Positions 36,531 through 43,943 of a DNA stretch of 64,000 bases are shown in pieces. The position numbers were made by a program, and so were the translations under genes. Numbering within the stretch: position 1 is the first letter of the stretch; each line of letters begins with the position of its first letter. Origin of the DNA: Alloactinosynnema sp. L-07 (GTDB lineage Bacteria; Actinomycetota; Actinomycetes; Mycobacteriales; Pseudonocardiaceae); NCBI RefSeq assembly GCF_900070365.1, contig NZ_LN850107.1, forward strand, positions 5,642,001-5,706,000. Reading direction: 5' to 3'. Under the pieces are notes generated by a model that ran no database searches, was not told the origin of the DNA, and saw only the letters and a list, made by a program, of their open reading frames with translations.

Positions 36531-37784
36531 TCACGACCGGACGCAGTGCTCCGCGGACTGTCCGCGCCGATCGGTGACGACGGCCGAGACCTGAAAGCAG
36601 TACCTGGTCACCGCCGGGTCCAGTCCCGCGATGGTGACCTTGGAGGTGCCCGCCGGAGCCCTGGCCGCCAGGGTGACCACGTCACCGGCCCTGCGGGTTA
36701 CCGCGAACACGGCGGTCCCGCCACTCGTGTCGCGCCAGTGGATGACGACACCGCTGCGCTGGTCGTCGACTCCCGTGATGACCGGCGCGATGGCTGGGTC
36801 GTCTCGCAGCGGCGGTGTCGGCGACGCGGCAGTCGACCCGGATGGTTTCGCCTGCCACCACGTCCACCCGAATCCGGCCGCCCCGCCCAGGACGAGCGCC
36901 ACAGCGGCGGCCGCGACAACCGGCCGCCAGACGACTCGCGGCCGGGCGAGTGGACCACCCGCGAGCGCGTGCGCCAGGTCCGCCGCCGCGGCGAACCGAT
37001 CCTCGCGCCGTCGAGCCAGGCACCGGGTGATGGCGTCGGCCAGGTCGGCGGGCACGTCAGCCCGGGTCATCGGCCGCGGCCTACCGGTCCGCACCCGCCG
37101 CAGGTACGCCAGTGGCGTGTCGTCGTCGGGGTCGTCCGCGCTGAACGGCGGATTGCCCTCCAATAGCGTGTAGAGCGTGGATCCGAGCGAGTAGACGTCG
37201 TCGGCCGCGGCGGGAAGTTCGCCGTCGAGCACCTGCGGCGACGCGTGCCGGTAGCTGAAGAGCTCCATCGAGGTCGAGTACCCGGCGTCCATCCGCCGGG
37301 ATATCCCGAAGTCGGACAGGACATACGACGTGGCCGACCGCAAGATGTTCTGCGGCTTGACATCGCGGTGCACGACGCCTTGCTGGTGCGCGAACGCGAG
37401 TGCGTCGGCCACCGCGGCGCCGATCTCGGCCACGTCGGCGGGCGGCAGCGGCCCGGACTCGACAAGTCGGTCGTGCAGCGATCCGGCCTCGTGGTACTCC
37501 ATGACCAGGCATGGCTGACCCGATGGCAGGGTCGCGGTGTCGAGAACGGTGACGATGTTGGGGTGCTCGCGACCCAAGGTCAGGGTGATGTCGAGTTCGC
37601 GCTGGAACCGGCGCGCGGCGGCGGCGTCATGGATGTCGATGACCTTCACCGCGACCACGCGGTCGAGTCCGCGGTGGCGTGCCCGAAAGACGACGCTGCC
37701 GCCTCCCTTGGCGATCGGGGTGACGTCGTCGTAGCCGTCGAGCGTGACTGTCTCCACCGCCCGGTCCCTCCCGTGGCCGAGCAT
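36531..37784 (-). CDS. Ser/Thr protein kinase with FN3-like extracellular domain
   Basis: The 417-residue membrane kinase has a complete Hanks kinase domain: glycine loop AKGGGSVVFRAR, VAVKVIDIH (ATP Lys), VVHRDVKPQNIL catalytic loop, SDFGIS. A Pro/Arg-rich juxtamembrane linker and a transmembrane helix (VVAAAAVALVLGGAAGFGWT, ~290-310) follow. The extracytoplasmic FN3-like domain contains a Cys (TRYCFQV) and a second late Cys. It probably signals cell-envelope state. PASTA repeats are absent. It lies between the FN3 surface gene and the FHA-like gene. Confidence 0.9.
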   Translation of the reverse strand: MLGHGRDRAVETVTLDGYDDVTPIAKGGGSVVFRARHRGLDRVVAVKVIDIHDAAAARRFQRELDITLTLGREHPNIVTVLDTATLPSGQPCLVMEYHEAGSLHDRLVESGPLPPADVAEIGAAVADALAFAHQQGVVHRDVKPQNILRSATSYVLSDFGISRRMDAGYSTSMELFSYRHASPQVLDGELPAAADDVYSLGSTLYTLLEGNPPFSADDPDDDTPLAYLRRVRTGRPRPMTRADVPADLADAITRCLARRREDRFAAAADLAHALAGGPLARPRVVWRPVVAAAAVALVLGGAAGFGWTWWQAKPSGSTAASPTPPLRDDPAIAPVITGVDDQRSGVVIHWRDTSGGTAVFAVTRRAGDVVTLAARAPAGTSKVTIAGLDPAVTRYCFQVSAVVTDRRGQSAEHCVRS

Positions 37785-37850
37785 ATCAAGCCATTGCGCC
37801 CCAACGGACTTCCTTGATCAATCAGTAGAGTGACTCATGGGGTGGTACGG

Positions 37851-38651
37851 ATGCTCAGGGTCGTCGTTCGGGGTGCGGGGGCGCCCACGGTGGTCCTCGG
37901 TTCGGGGGACACGCTGCTGATCGGCCGGTCACCAACCCCGGAAGGTGACGCGGACACCCAACTCCGCTACACGACTCTCGCCTTGCCTGACTGCGCGCCA
38001 CATGTGTCCCGTCTTGTCGGGGAATTGGCCGTGACCAACGAGTTGGCAAGAATGCGATGGCGAGGCGAAGGCGGCGCCCAGCTGTCGAGCTTGTTCGACG
38101 CTCCTGGCGGCGCTCGCCGAGTGACGTTGTCGGCGGGAATGTCGGCGCTGATGGATGAAGGCGAGAGCCAGCTTCTGCTGCTGCGCGGCCGAGTCTGCGA
38201 CACCGGATTCACCGACCTGCCGCTCATGATCGACGTGCGCCCGGTCGACCCGATCCGGATCACCCCGCAACCACCGGCGCCCGTCGAACAGGACCCGACC
38301 AGCCGCGCCCCCGGCCTGGCGAAAGGCGAACGCGAGTGGTTCGTCGCGCTGGCCCTGGCCGAACCCTGGCTCGCGGGCGACGACGACTATCCGCGCCCAC
38401 CGTCGAACCGCGAGATCTACGAACGAATCCTCGGCTGGCACGGCTATGCCTGGAACCTCGAACGCTCCCAACGGGTTGACGAGGCGATCCGGTCGGTAGC
38501 CACGATCGCTTTCGGCGAGCCGGACGACCCGTTCCGCGCCCCCCGCGTCAAGCGGCTGCAGAACGTTCGGTTCGCGGTCGGCAAGCGGATCGCCGAGGTC
38601 GGACTGGTCACGGCGGCGGACCTCGATGAGGTCCACCGCCGCTCCGGATGA
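37851..38651 (+). CDS. FHA-like protein
   Basis: The 266-residue protein begins with an FHA-like beta-sandwich (VVVRGAGAPTVVLGSGDTLL, IGRSPTPEGD, APHVSRLVGEL). The IGR...HVSR...GEL/N pattern of phosphothreonine-binding FHA domains is recognisable. A second, mainly helical region contains GEREWFVALALAEPWLAGDD and NREIYERILGWHGY (winged-helix-like). ATG 37851 is preferred; a GTG at 37830 is possible. Divergent from the Ser/Thr kinase at 36531-37784, a likely signalling partner. Confidence 0.75.
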   Translation: MLRVVVRGAGAPTVVLGSGDTLLIGRSPTPEGDADTQLRYTTLALPDCAPHVSRLVGELAVTNELARMRWRGEGGAQLSSLFDAPGGARRVTLSAGMSALMDEGESQLLLLRGRVCDTGFTDLPLMIDVRPVDPIRITPQPPAPVEQDPTSRAPGLAKGEREWFVALALAEPWLAGDDDYPRPPSNREIYERILGWHGYAWNLERSQRVDEAIRSVATIAFGEPDDPFRAPRVKRLQNVRFAVGKRIAEVGLVTAADLDEVHRRSG

Positions 38652-38652
38652 C

Positions 38653-39090
38653 TCACCAGATCTGGAAGGCACGTCCCTCGAACGTAGTGTCGATGTGCCC
38701 GATTCCTGTGGCCAGCCCCCATGAATCGCCCGACCAGCCATAGGTCTTCTCCCGCCCGAACGGGCCGAATTCCGACTCCACTTGCGCAGAGTAGAGGTGG
38801 AGGTCCCCTCCGATGTATGGCTGCTCCAACTTCTGCGAAACGTACGACCTATAAGAGCCACTGGCTTGTGTGGGACCTGCGACGGTCCGAACATGGCTCT
38901 TTAGGCCGAAGTTCCAGCCGAACGGGGCGTAATCCAAGTTGACTGAAAACCCGCGGCCTGGCAGATGTGAAAATCCGAGACCCAAACATGCGCTGAGACA
39001 CCCACGCACCCCAGCGTGGACAGGCAGGTCCATCCGGGGCTGCCCCTGCGGAGTCAGGGCCTTCGCCTCGAACGCCAGGTTGGCGGTCAC
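38653..39090 (-). CDS. Hypothetical protein, third gene of a secreted-protein operon
   Basis: The 145-residue ORF starts at GTG 39090 overlapping the upstream stop (GTGA). It is aromatic and Gly-rich with beta-type segments (FSVNLDYAPFGWNFGLK, YIGGDLHLYSAQVESEFGPFG, DTTFEGRAFQIW). No signal peptide is seen. It is convergent with the FHA-like gene (1 bp apart). I recognise no family; the strict coupling to two secreted proteins suggests a shared function. Confidence 0.6.
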   Translation of the reverse strand: MTANLAFEAKALTPQGQPRMDLPVHAGVRGCLSACLGLGFSHLPGRGFSVNLDYAPFGWNFGLKSHVRTVAGPTQASGSYRSYVSQKLEQPYIGGDLHLYSAQVESEFGPFGREKTYGWSGDSWGLATGIGHIDTTFEGRAFQIW

Positions 39091-39911
39091 CCCCGGTGGG
39101 GGCTGTAGGCGAGCTCCGGGCTGAAGGTGGCGGTGTAGTCGACGACATCCTCGACCTGTGCGGGGGCGGCCCCGAAACTCACCATGCCGGAATTCAAGGA
39201 CGAATTGACATTCAGGCCGGGCGAGGGCCCGACGAGGTTGTTGACATCGCCGAAGTCGACGAGGCTCGACTTCTCGACCGTCTGCCCCAGGTTCGCAACC
39301 TCGGGGTTCGACAAGTCGAGACCCGCATACCCAGTGGCGTTCACGGCCGAAGCCCCCATGTCGACCAAACCCGATGGCTCCGAACCACTACTACGACCGG
39401 CACCCGGCGACGCGGCTTCACCCACCGGATCGTGATCCTGCTCGTCGGCGGACTTCTCCGGACCGCCACCGGATTTGTTCCCCTCGCTCCCAGAACCGCG
39501 ACCGGCACCCGGCGACTCGGCCTCACCCCTCGGATCGTGATCCTGCTCGTCGGCGGACTTCTCCGGACCGCCACCGGATTTGTTCCCCTCGCTCCCAGAA
39601 CCGCGACCGGCACCCGGCGACTCGGCCTCACCCCTCGGATCGTGATCCTGCTCGTCGGCGGACTTCTCCGGACCGCCACCGGATTTGTTCCCCTCGCTCC
39701 CAGAACCGCGACCGGCCCCCGGCGACTCGGCCTCACCCCTCGGATCGTGATCAGGCGCCGGGCCGGAGTCGGCAGGCGCAGAGGTGTCGGCGGGGCTGCC
39801 GTTGTCACCTTCCATGTACGCGTTCGCTACCCCGGTGGTGCCGCCGATCAGCAGCGCGCCGCTCAGGGCGAAGCTCATGGCCACCAATCGGGCCTTGGAT
39901 CCGATCTTCAC
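39087..39911 (-). CDS. Secreted protein with 35-residue tandem repeats
   Basis: The 274-residue protein has a Sec signal (RLVAMSFALSGALLIGGTTG, cleavage after VANA, residue ~31). A low-complexity region follows made of three 35-residue units, residues 54-158 (HDPRGEAESPGAGRGSGSEG then NKSGGGPEKSADEQD), plus a partial fourth. A non-repeat C-terminal domain of ~95 residues ends the protein. It overlaps both neighbours by 4 bp (ATGA and GTGA). A cell-wall spacer role is plausible but unproven. Confidence 0.72.
   Translation of the reverse strand: MKIGSKARLVAMSFALSGALLIGGTTGVANAYMEGDNGSPADTSAPADSGPAPDHDPRGEAESPGAGRGSGSEGNKSGGGPEKSADEQDHDPRGEAESPGAGRGSGSEGNKSGGGPEKSADEQDHDPRGEAESPGAGRGSGSEGNKSGGGPEKSADEQDHDPVGEAASPGAGRSSGSEPSGLVDMGASAVNATGYAGLDLSNPEVANLGQTVEKSSLVDFGDVNNLVGPSPGLNVNSSLNSGMVSFGAAPAQVEDVVDYTATFSPELAYSPHRG
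39438..39752. repeat. Three 105-bp near-identical tandem repeats (minisatellite)
   Basis: Three in-frame 105-bp copies encode the 35-residue units of the secreted protein, and a partial fourth reaches about 39378. Copies differ by only a few bases, for example ACCGGCACCC against ACCGGCCCCC, and the length is a multiple of three, so copy-number change would keep the frame. Confidence 0.9.
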
Positions 39912-41782
39912 TTCTCACTCCTCATTCGGATCAGAATGCCGTCGGTTTCCGCGGCACGGACGCGATCGCGTGCGGTGGCTTCGCCGGTCGTCCAGGGTGG
40001 GCAGCCGATCGCGTTCAGGCAGTGGCCTTCCTTGACCAGGCCCAGCCGCTTGCGCAGCACGTCCAGGTCATCTGGCGACACGACCGGCGGCAACGGCACC
40101 GGCACCGGCTTCGGTTCAGGCAGCGGCAGCGGCTCAGGCCGGGGGCGCGGCAGCGGCTCGGGCCAGGGCAGCGGCAGGGGCTCGGGCCGGGGCTCGGGCC
40201 GGGGCACCGGCAAGGGCCTCGGCAGCGGCACGGGCTTGGGCCGCGGGTCGATATCCGGCTCGGGCTTCGGCTCCGGCTTCGGCTCCGGCTTCGGCTTCGG
40301 CTCGGGTCGGGGGTCGACATCCAGTTCTGGCTCCCGACCGGGGTCCTTCGTGGTGGCCGCCAGTGCGTCCCGGAAGGCCGACGCGAATCCGTCCGACTCG
40401 GGTGCGCGCTTCTCGGCCGCACTCACCTCTGGCCTGCACCCAAGGACGTTGCGGCAGCGGCCGTCACGGTCCAGTCCCAACTGGTCCCGCAGCACGTCCG
40501 CAGGCGACTTCGGCTCGGCCGGAGCCGAAGCCCCTGCCACCGCCGGAGCGGGTGCGGCCGGAGTCGAACGCACCGCCGCGGCTGGGGCCTGCTGCACGAC
40601 GGGGGCTGGACGCGTCGCGGCGCTAGCCGGGCGAGCGCTGACCATCGCCCTCGGTGCGGGCGCCTGCCGCACGATCGTCACCGGCCGCTGCGCGCGGGCA
40701 GCGGGGTGCGAGACGCGGGCAACCGGGTGGGGCTTGGCCGACCCCGTGGGCGTCACGCGGGCCAACCGCAGGGACTCGGTGTTCGCCAGGTCGCCCGACG
40801 CCGCCGGGGCGGTGAGGGCGGTGGCTTTGGCGATCGCTTCGGCCAGTGGGGTCGCCGCCAGCGCGGCGCCCGCGAGGGTCGGCTGGGCGAGGCCCGGACG
40901 CGGGGTCAGGTCGTTGACCGCGGAGTTCGCGGTGAACATCTCCCGGCCCTTCACCGTGGACGACAGGTCCGCGACCGACGCGCAACCGCAGATCCGGCTC
41001 GCGCGGTCGATGGCGGCGTTGAGGCGTTTGGCGACCTCGTCGGCCACGGTGAGCTCGTCGCGGGTGATCTCGGCGGGCAGGTTCGTCGCGGCCGGGTCGA
41101 ACACCAGCGGGTAGGTCGTCAGAACGATCTTGGCGCGCTGGGCCCGCTGCCGCAGGTCGGTGAGGATCTGCAGCAGCCTGGCGGTAATGGTGCCCGCGTG
41201 GCCCGGCTCGCCCGATGTGGCGAGTCCGCGGTGTCCGTCGTCGTTGACCAAGGTGCTGACGCCGGGTTCGATCTGGCCGACGATCTCGCTGAACGACGGC
41301 GATCCCTCTGGCAGGGTCCCGGCCGCGGCCAGCAGCAGCTCGGGATAGAGCATGTCGTTGGCCCCGAACCCGACCACGACCACGTCCGCGTCGGGCCGCA
41401 CCTGGTCGCGCTGGGCGGTGTTGACCACCTTGCCGCCGCCCTCCTGCGGCGCGAAGTAGTGCGCCGTGCGGGCACCGACGGCCGCGGCGACCCTGGCGTC
41501 GACCCGCACGCCGGGGTTCGCGCCCTGCAACCGGGCCAGGGCTTGGGCCGGGGCCGACATCCGCGACTGCGCCCTGGGGTCGGCCGCGTCGAGGTACGTA
41601 TCGGTCAGGCCCGCGCCCGCGAGCATCCCGTCGCCGACGTAGTCGACCTTGAGCACGCGCTCCGGACTCGGCTGCGTCTGCGCCTGCGCGGACGGGACCG
41701 ACCAGAACGCCAATCCGGCCGCGATCCCTGCGGCGACGAGCCCATGAATTCTTCTTCCGCTCTGTCGTTCATCGACAGACAC
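39908..41782 (-). CDS. Secreted SGNH-like protein with degenerate active site and Pro-rich tail
   Basis: The 624-residue protein has a signal peptide (LVAAGIAAGLAFWSVPSAQA) and an SGNH/GDSL-like domain to ~residue 320. Block I reads VGDGMLAGAG, with Gly in place of the nucleophile Ser. Block III FGANDML is intact, and the final block lacks the DxxH His (NDLTPRPGL). A long Pro/Glu/Lys repeat region (PEPKPEPKPEP) and paired 25-residue motifs with a C-x5-C core (LGLDRDGRCRNVLGC, LGLVKEGHCLNAIGC) follow. Probably a binding or structural protein. First gene of a coupled three-gene operon. Confidence 0.75.
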   Translation of the reverse strand: MSVDERQSGRRIHGLVAAGIAAGLAFWSVPSAQAQTQPSPERVLKVDYVGDGMLAGAGLTDTYLDAADPRAQSRMSAPAQALARLQGANPGVRVDARVAAAVGARTAHYFAPQEGGGKVVNTAQRDQVRPDADVVVVGFGANDMLYPELLLAAAGTLPEGSPSFSEIVGQIEPGVSTLVNDDGHRGLATSGEPGHAGTITARLLQILTDLRQRAQRAKIVLTTYPLVFDPAATNLPAEITRDELTVADEVAKRLNAAIDRASRICGCASVADLSSTVKGREMFTANSAVNDLTPRPGLAQPTLAGAALAATPLAEAIAKATALTAPAASGDLANTESLRLARVTPTGSAKPHPVARVSHPAARAQRPVTIVRQAPAPRAMVSARPASAATRPAPVVQQAPAAAVRSTPAAPAPAVAGASAPAEPKSPADVLRDQLGLDRDGRCRNVLGCRPEVSAAEKRAPESDGFASAFRDALAATTKDPGREPELDVDPRPEPKPKPEPKPEPKPEPDIDPRPKPVPLPRPLPVPRPEPRPEPLPLPWPEPLPRPRPEPLPLPEPKPVPVPLPPVVSPDDLDVLRKRLGLVKEGHCLNAIGCPPWTTGEATARDRVRAAETDGILIRMRSEK

Positions 41783-41923
41783 AATTTACCGCCTTTCCCT
41801 CCAGCGAATTGCGTTACCGGTGGACAACCGGCACGGCGAAACGCTATGAGGGATCAAACGGGCAGTCCACGCTGTGCCAGGTGGAATGTTCCGGTTTATT
41901 CAGCTACCCCACATCGCCGCTGG

Positions 41924-42191
41924 TCAGCGAAGTGGAGCCAAGAGATGCTCGACCACGGGCAACAATTCCGCCGCCGTCGGCGGCTCGTCGTCGATCAGTC
42001 CCTGCATGAGCATTCCATCGACGCCCGCGAGGAATGCCCGGAATCCGACCTCGTCCGGATGGCGGGCCAGGCTGGTCAGCACGTCCAGCCACATCCGCGC
42101 GGCGGGCCGCAGGCTGGGGCGGCGCGCCGCCAAGAGATACAACTCGTACTCCGCCATCGTCCGGCCCCGCCGCGGTCCTAGCGCCGTGGCC
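41924..42191 (-). pseudogene. Duplicated C-terminal fragment of a TetR-family gene
   Basis: Read on the minus strand, it gives 77 residues identical in sequence to the end of the TetR protein at 42901-43473 (MAEYELYLLAARRPSLRPAA to HLLAPLR). DNA identity runs to GGTCCTAGCGCCGTGGCC at 42174-42191, where the two copies diverge abruptly. The DNA-binding domain is absent. It is a partial duplication flanking the toxin-antitoxin module. Confidence 0.9.
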
Positions 42192-42240
42192 GAGCAAGTG
42201 TTCCGCTCAACCCCCGGGGCAACAGGACTTCCAGCCCTCT

Positions 42241-42259
42241 TGGTGCCATAATGGCGCCA
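42241..42259. promoter_or_regulatory. Palindromic operator overlapping the antitoxin start
   Basis: TGGTGCCAT-A-ATGGCGCCA (42241-42259) has 8 of 9 matching arm bases and overlaps the antitoxin ATG region. Autorepression by the RHH antitoxin is the expected use, inferred from the family. Confidence 0.6.
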
Positions 42260-42489
42260 TGAAGCGAATCAACCTGCGGGATGTACCGGACGAGATCTAC
42301 GACGCGCTGGCCGAAGGGGCCGAGGCCAATCGGCAATCGTTGAACGCTTTTGTGGTGGAACGCCTCGCTGAGGTCGCCAAGGTGCTCAGCATCGCCGACT
42401 ATGTGACGTCCTACGAGCCACCACGTGGAACCGGCGTCACCCTCGACGACGCCGTGGCCGCTGTGCGCGATGTCCGGGAAGCCTCGTGA
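42259..42489 (+). CDS. Type II antitoxin, RHH (FitA/VapB-like)
   Basis: The 76-residue protein has a ribbon-helix-helix N-terminus (MKRINLRDVPDEIYDALAEG, then AEANRQSLNAFVVERLAEVAK, residues 1-42), as in FitA/VapB antitoxins, and a flexible acidic C-terminus that would bind and block the toxin. GTG of the toxin overlaps its stop (GTGA). The module sits between two copies of a TetR gene tail. Confidence 0.88.
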   Translation: MKRINLRDVPDEIYDALAEGAEANRQSLNAFVVERLAEVAKVLSIADYVTSYEPPRGTGVTLDDAVAAVRDVREAS

Positions 42490-42887
42490 GCTTGATGGTT
42501 GTCGATGCTTCGGTCTTGGCGGCGTTCTACGCGGCCGACGACGTACGACGACCGGAGACGGTGGCACGCCTTTCCGCAGGGCACGCGCTGTTCGCGCCCG
42601 CGCATCTGGACGCCGAGGTGCTCTCAGCTCTGCGTGGAATGGCCCGGGGGAACCCAACGCTGATGCAGGCGGTACCCAATGCGTTGAGACACCTCGCGGG
42701 TTTCCCGATCCGTCGCATGCCGATCGCCCCACTTCTTGAGCGTATGTGGGAGTTGCGGAACAACATCACCCCTTACGGCGCGGCGTACGTCGCACTCGCG
42801 GAGCACCTCGGCGGCCCCCTTGTCACGTGTGACGCGAAACTGGCCGCGGCGTCGGGCGCGGCATGCGGGTTCGACCTGATCATCTGA
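42486..42887 (+). CDS. PIN-domain ribonuclease toxin, VapC-like, with one missing acidic residue
   Basis: The 133-residue protein has PIN-domain order: D7 (VVDASVLAAF), E44 (LDAEVLSALRG), and D116 (VTCDAKLA). The third acidic position, normally Asp in the YDAxYVALAE motif, is Gly98 (TPYGAAYVALAE). VapC toxins cleave RNA using four acidic residues and Mg2+, so activity may be reduced or lost. The ORF starts at GTG 42486, coupled to the antitoxin. It ends 13 bp before the TetR stop. Confidence 0.88.
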   Translation: MSLMVVDASVLAAFYAADDVRRPETVARLSAGHALFAPAHLDAEVLSALRGMARGNPTLMQAVPNALRHLAGFPIRRMPIAPLLERMWELRNNITPYGAAYVALAEHLGGPLVTCDAKLAAASGAACGFDLII

Positions 42888-42900
42888 CGCGGTCGGTCAC

Positions 42901-43473
42901 TCACCGAAGGGGAGCGAGCAGGTGTTCCACCACCGGCAGCAACTCCGCGGCCGTGGGCGGCTCGTCGTCGATCAGGCCCTGCATGAGCATTCCATCGACG
43001 CCCGCGAGGAATGCCCGGAATCCGACCTCGTCCGGATGGCGGGCCAGGCTGGTCAGCACGTCCAGCCACATCCGCGCGGCGGGCCGCAGACTGGGGCGCC
43101 GCGCCGCCAAGAGATACAACTCGTACTCCGCCATCGTCCGGCCCCGCCTCGGTCCTAGCGCCGTGGCCAACAGCGACGCCACCGCCGCGGCCGGGCTGCC
43201 GCCCTTGATCCGGCTCGACTCGATCAGGTCGCGGGCCTCCACGGCCAGGTTCTCCGCCGACCAGGTCAGGGTGTCGACCAGCAGGTCGTCCAGACCCGCG
43301 AAGTGATAGGTGATCGACGTGGCAGGCACCCCCGCCTCGCGCGCGACCGAGCGGTGGCTGACCCCGGCGACGCCGTCGGACTCGATCACGCGCAAGGTGG
43401 CCTCGATGATCTCCGACCGCCGCCGGTCGCCGCGGGCCTTGCGGCCGTCGACGCGGCGGTAGGAGCGGGTCAG
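42901..43473 (-). CDS. TetR-family regulator of the adjacent SMR transporter
   Basis: The 190-residue regulator has the TetR helix-turn-helix (RRRSEIIEATLRVIESDGVA, HRSVAREAGVPATSITYHFA) and a helical ligand domain. No ATG, GTG or TTG fits before helix 1. A CTG at 43473 overlaps the SMR stop (CTGA) and is the likely start. It forms an operon with the SMR gene and may repress it. Its last 265 bp are duplicated at 41924-42191. Confidence 0.85.
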   Translation of the reverse strand: MTRSYRRVDGRKARGDRRRSEIIEATLRVIESDGVAGVSHRSVAREAGVPATSITYHFAGLDDLLVDTLTWSAENLAVEARDLIESSRIKGGSPAAAVASLLATALGPRRGRTMAEYELYLLAARRPSLRPAARMWLDVLTSLARHPDEVGFRAFLAGVDGMLMQGLIDDEPPTAAELLPVVEHLLAPLR

Positions 43474-43796
43474 TGGGTCCGCCCGAGTTCGAGCAGGAGC
43501 ACGCCTCCGATCACCATCGCCAAGCCCAGCCCCATGACCGGGGTGAACGGCTCGTCGAGGAAGAGCGCGCCGATGAGCGCCACCGCCGCGACGCCGATCG
43601 CGGCCCAGACCGCGTAGGCGACACCCACCGGAAAGCCCTGCTTCAGCAGCTTGGCGAGTGCGGTGAAGGCGACTCCGTATCCGACGATGACAACAACCGA
43701 CGGGACCAGCTTGCTGAACCCCTCGGACAGCTTCAGCGAGACCGTCGCGGCCACCTCGCCGACGATCGCGATGGCGAGCAAGATGAGCGGATGCAT
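43470..43796 (-). CDS. Small multidrug resistance (SMR) transporter
   Basis: The 108-residue protein has four transmembrane helices and the EmrE/SugE pattern: a conserved Glu14 in ILLAIAIVGEVAATVSLKLS, the PSVVVIVGYGVAFTALAKLL helix, AYAVWAAIGVAAVALIGALF, and a closing GLAMVIGGVLLLELG. It should export quaternary ammonium or guanidinium compounds in exchange for protons. It is coupled to the TetR regulator (CTGA). Confidence 0.93.
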   Translation of the reverse strand: MHPLILLAIAIVGEVAATVSLKLSEGFSKLVPSVVVIVGYGVAFTALAKLLKQGFPVGVAYAVWAAIGVAAVALIGALFLDEPFTPVMGLGLAMVIGGVLLLELGRTH

Positions 43797-43943
43797 AGTG
43801 GCAAACTACCTGAACAAGTGTCCCAATACTTGCCGAGGTGTGCGCCACACTTGCTCGACTTAGGCTTCACTCAGTTGGTTACCGGCGAGTAAGAAGAGCT
43901 AAAGTCCCGTCCCAAACGGAATGACGGAAGAGGTCAACGCCAC

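Noticed and set aside
39374..42181. 935-codon plus-strand ORF opposite the secreted-protein operon
   Set aside because: Arg/His/Pro-rich shadow; the minus-strand frames have signal peptides, coupled overlaps and recognisable domains.
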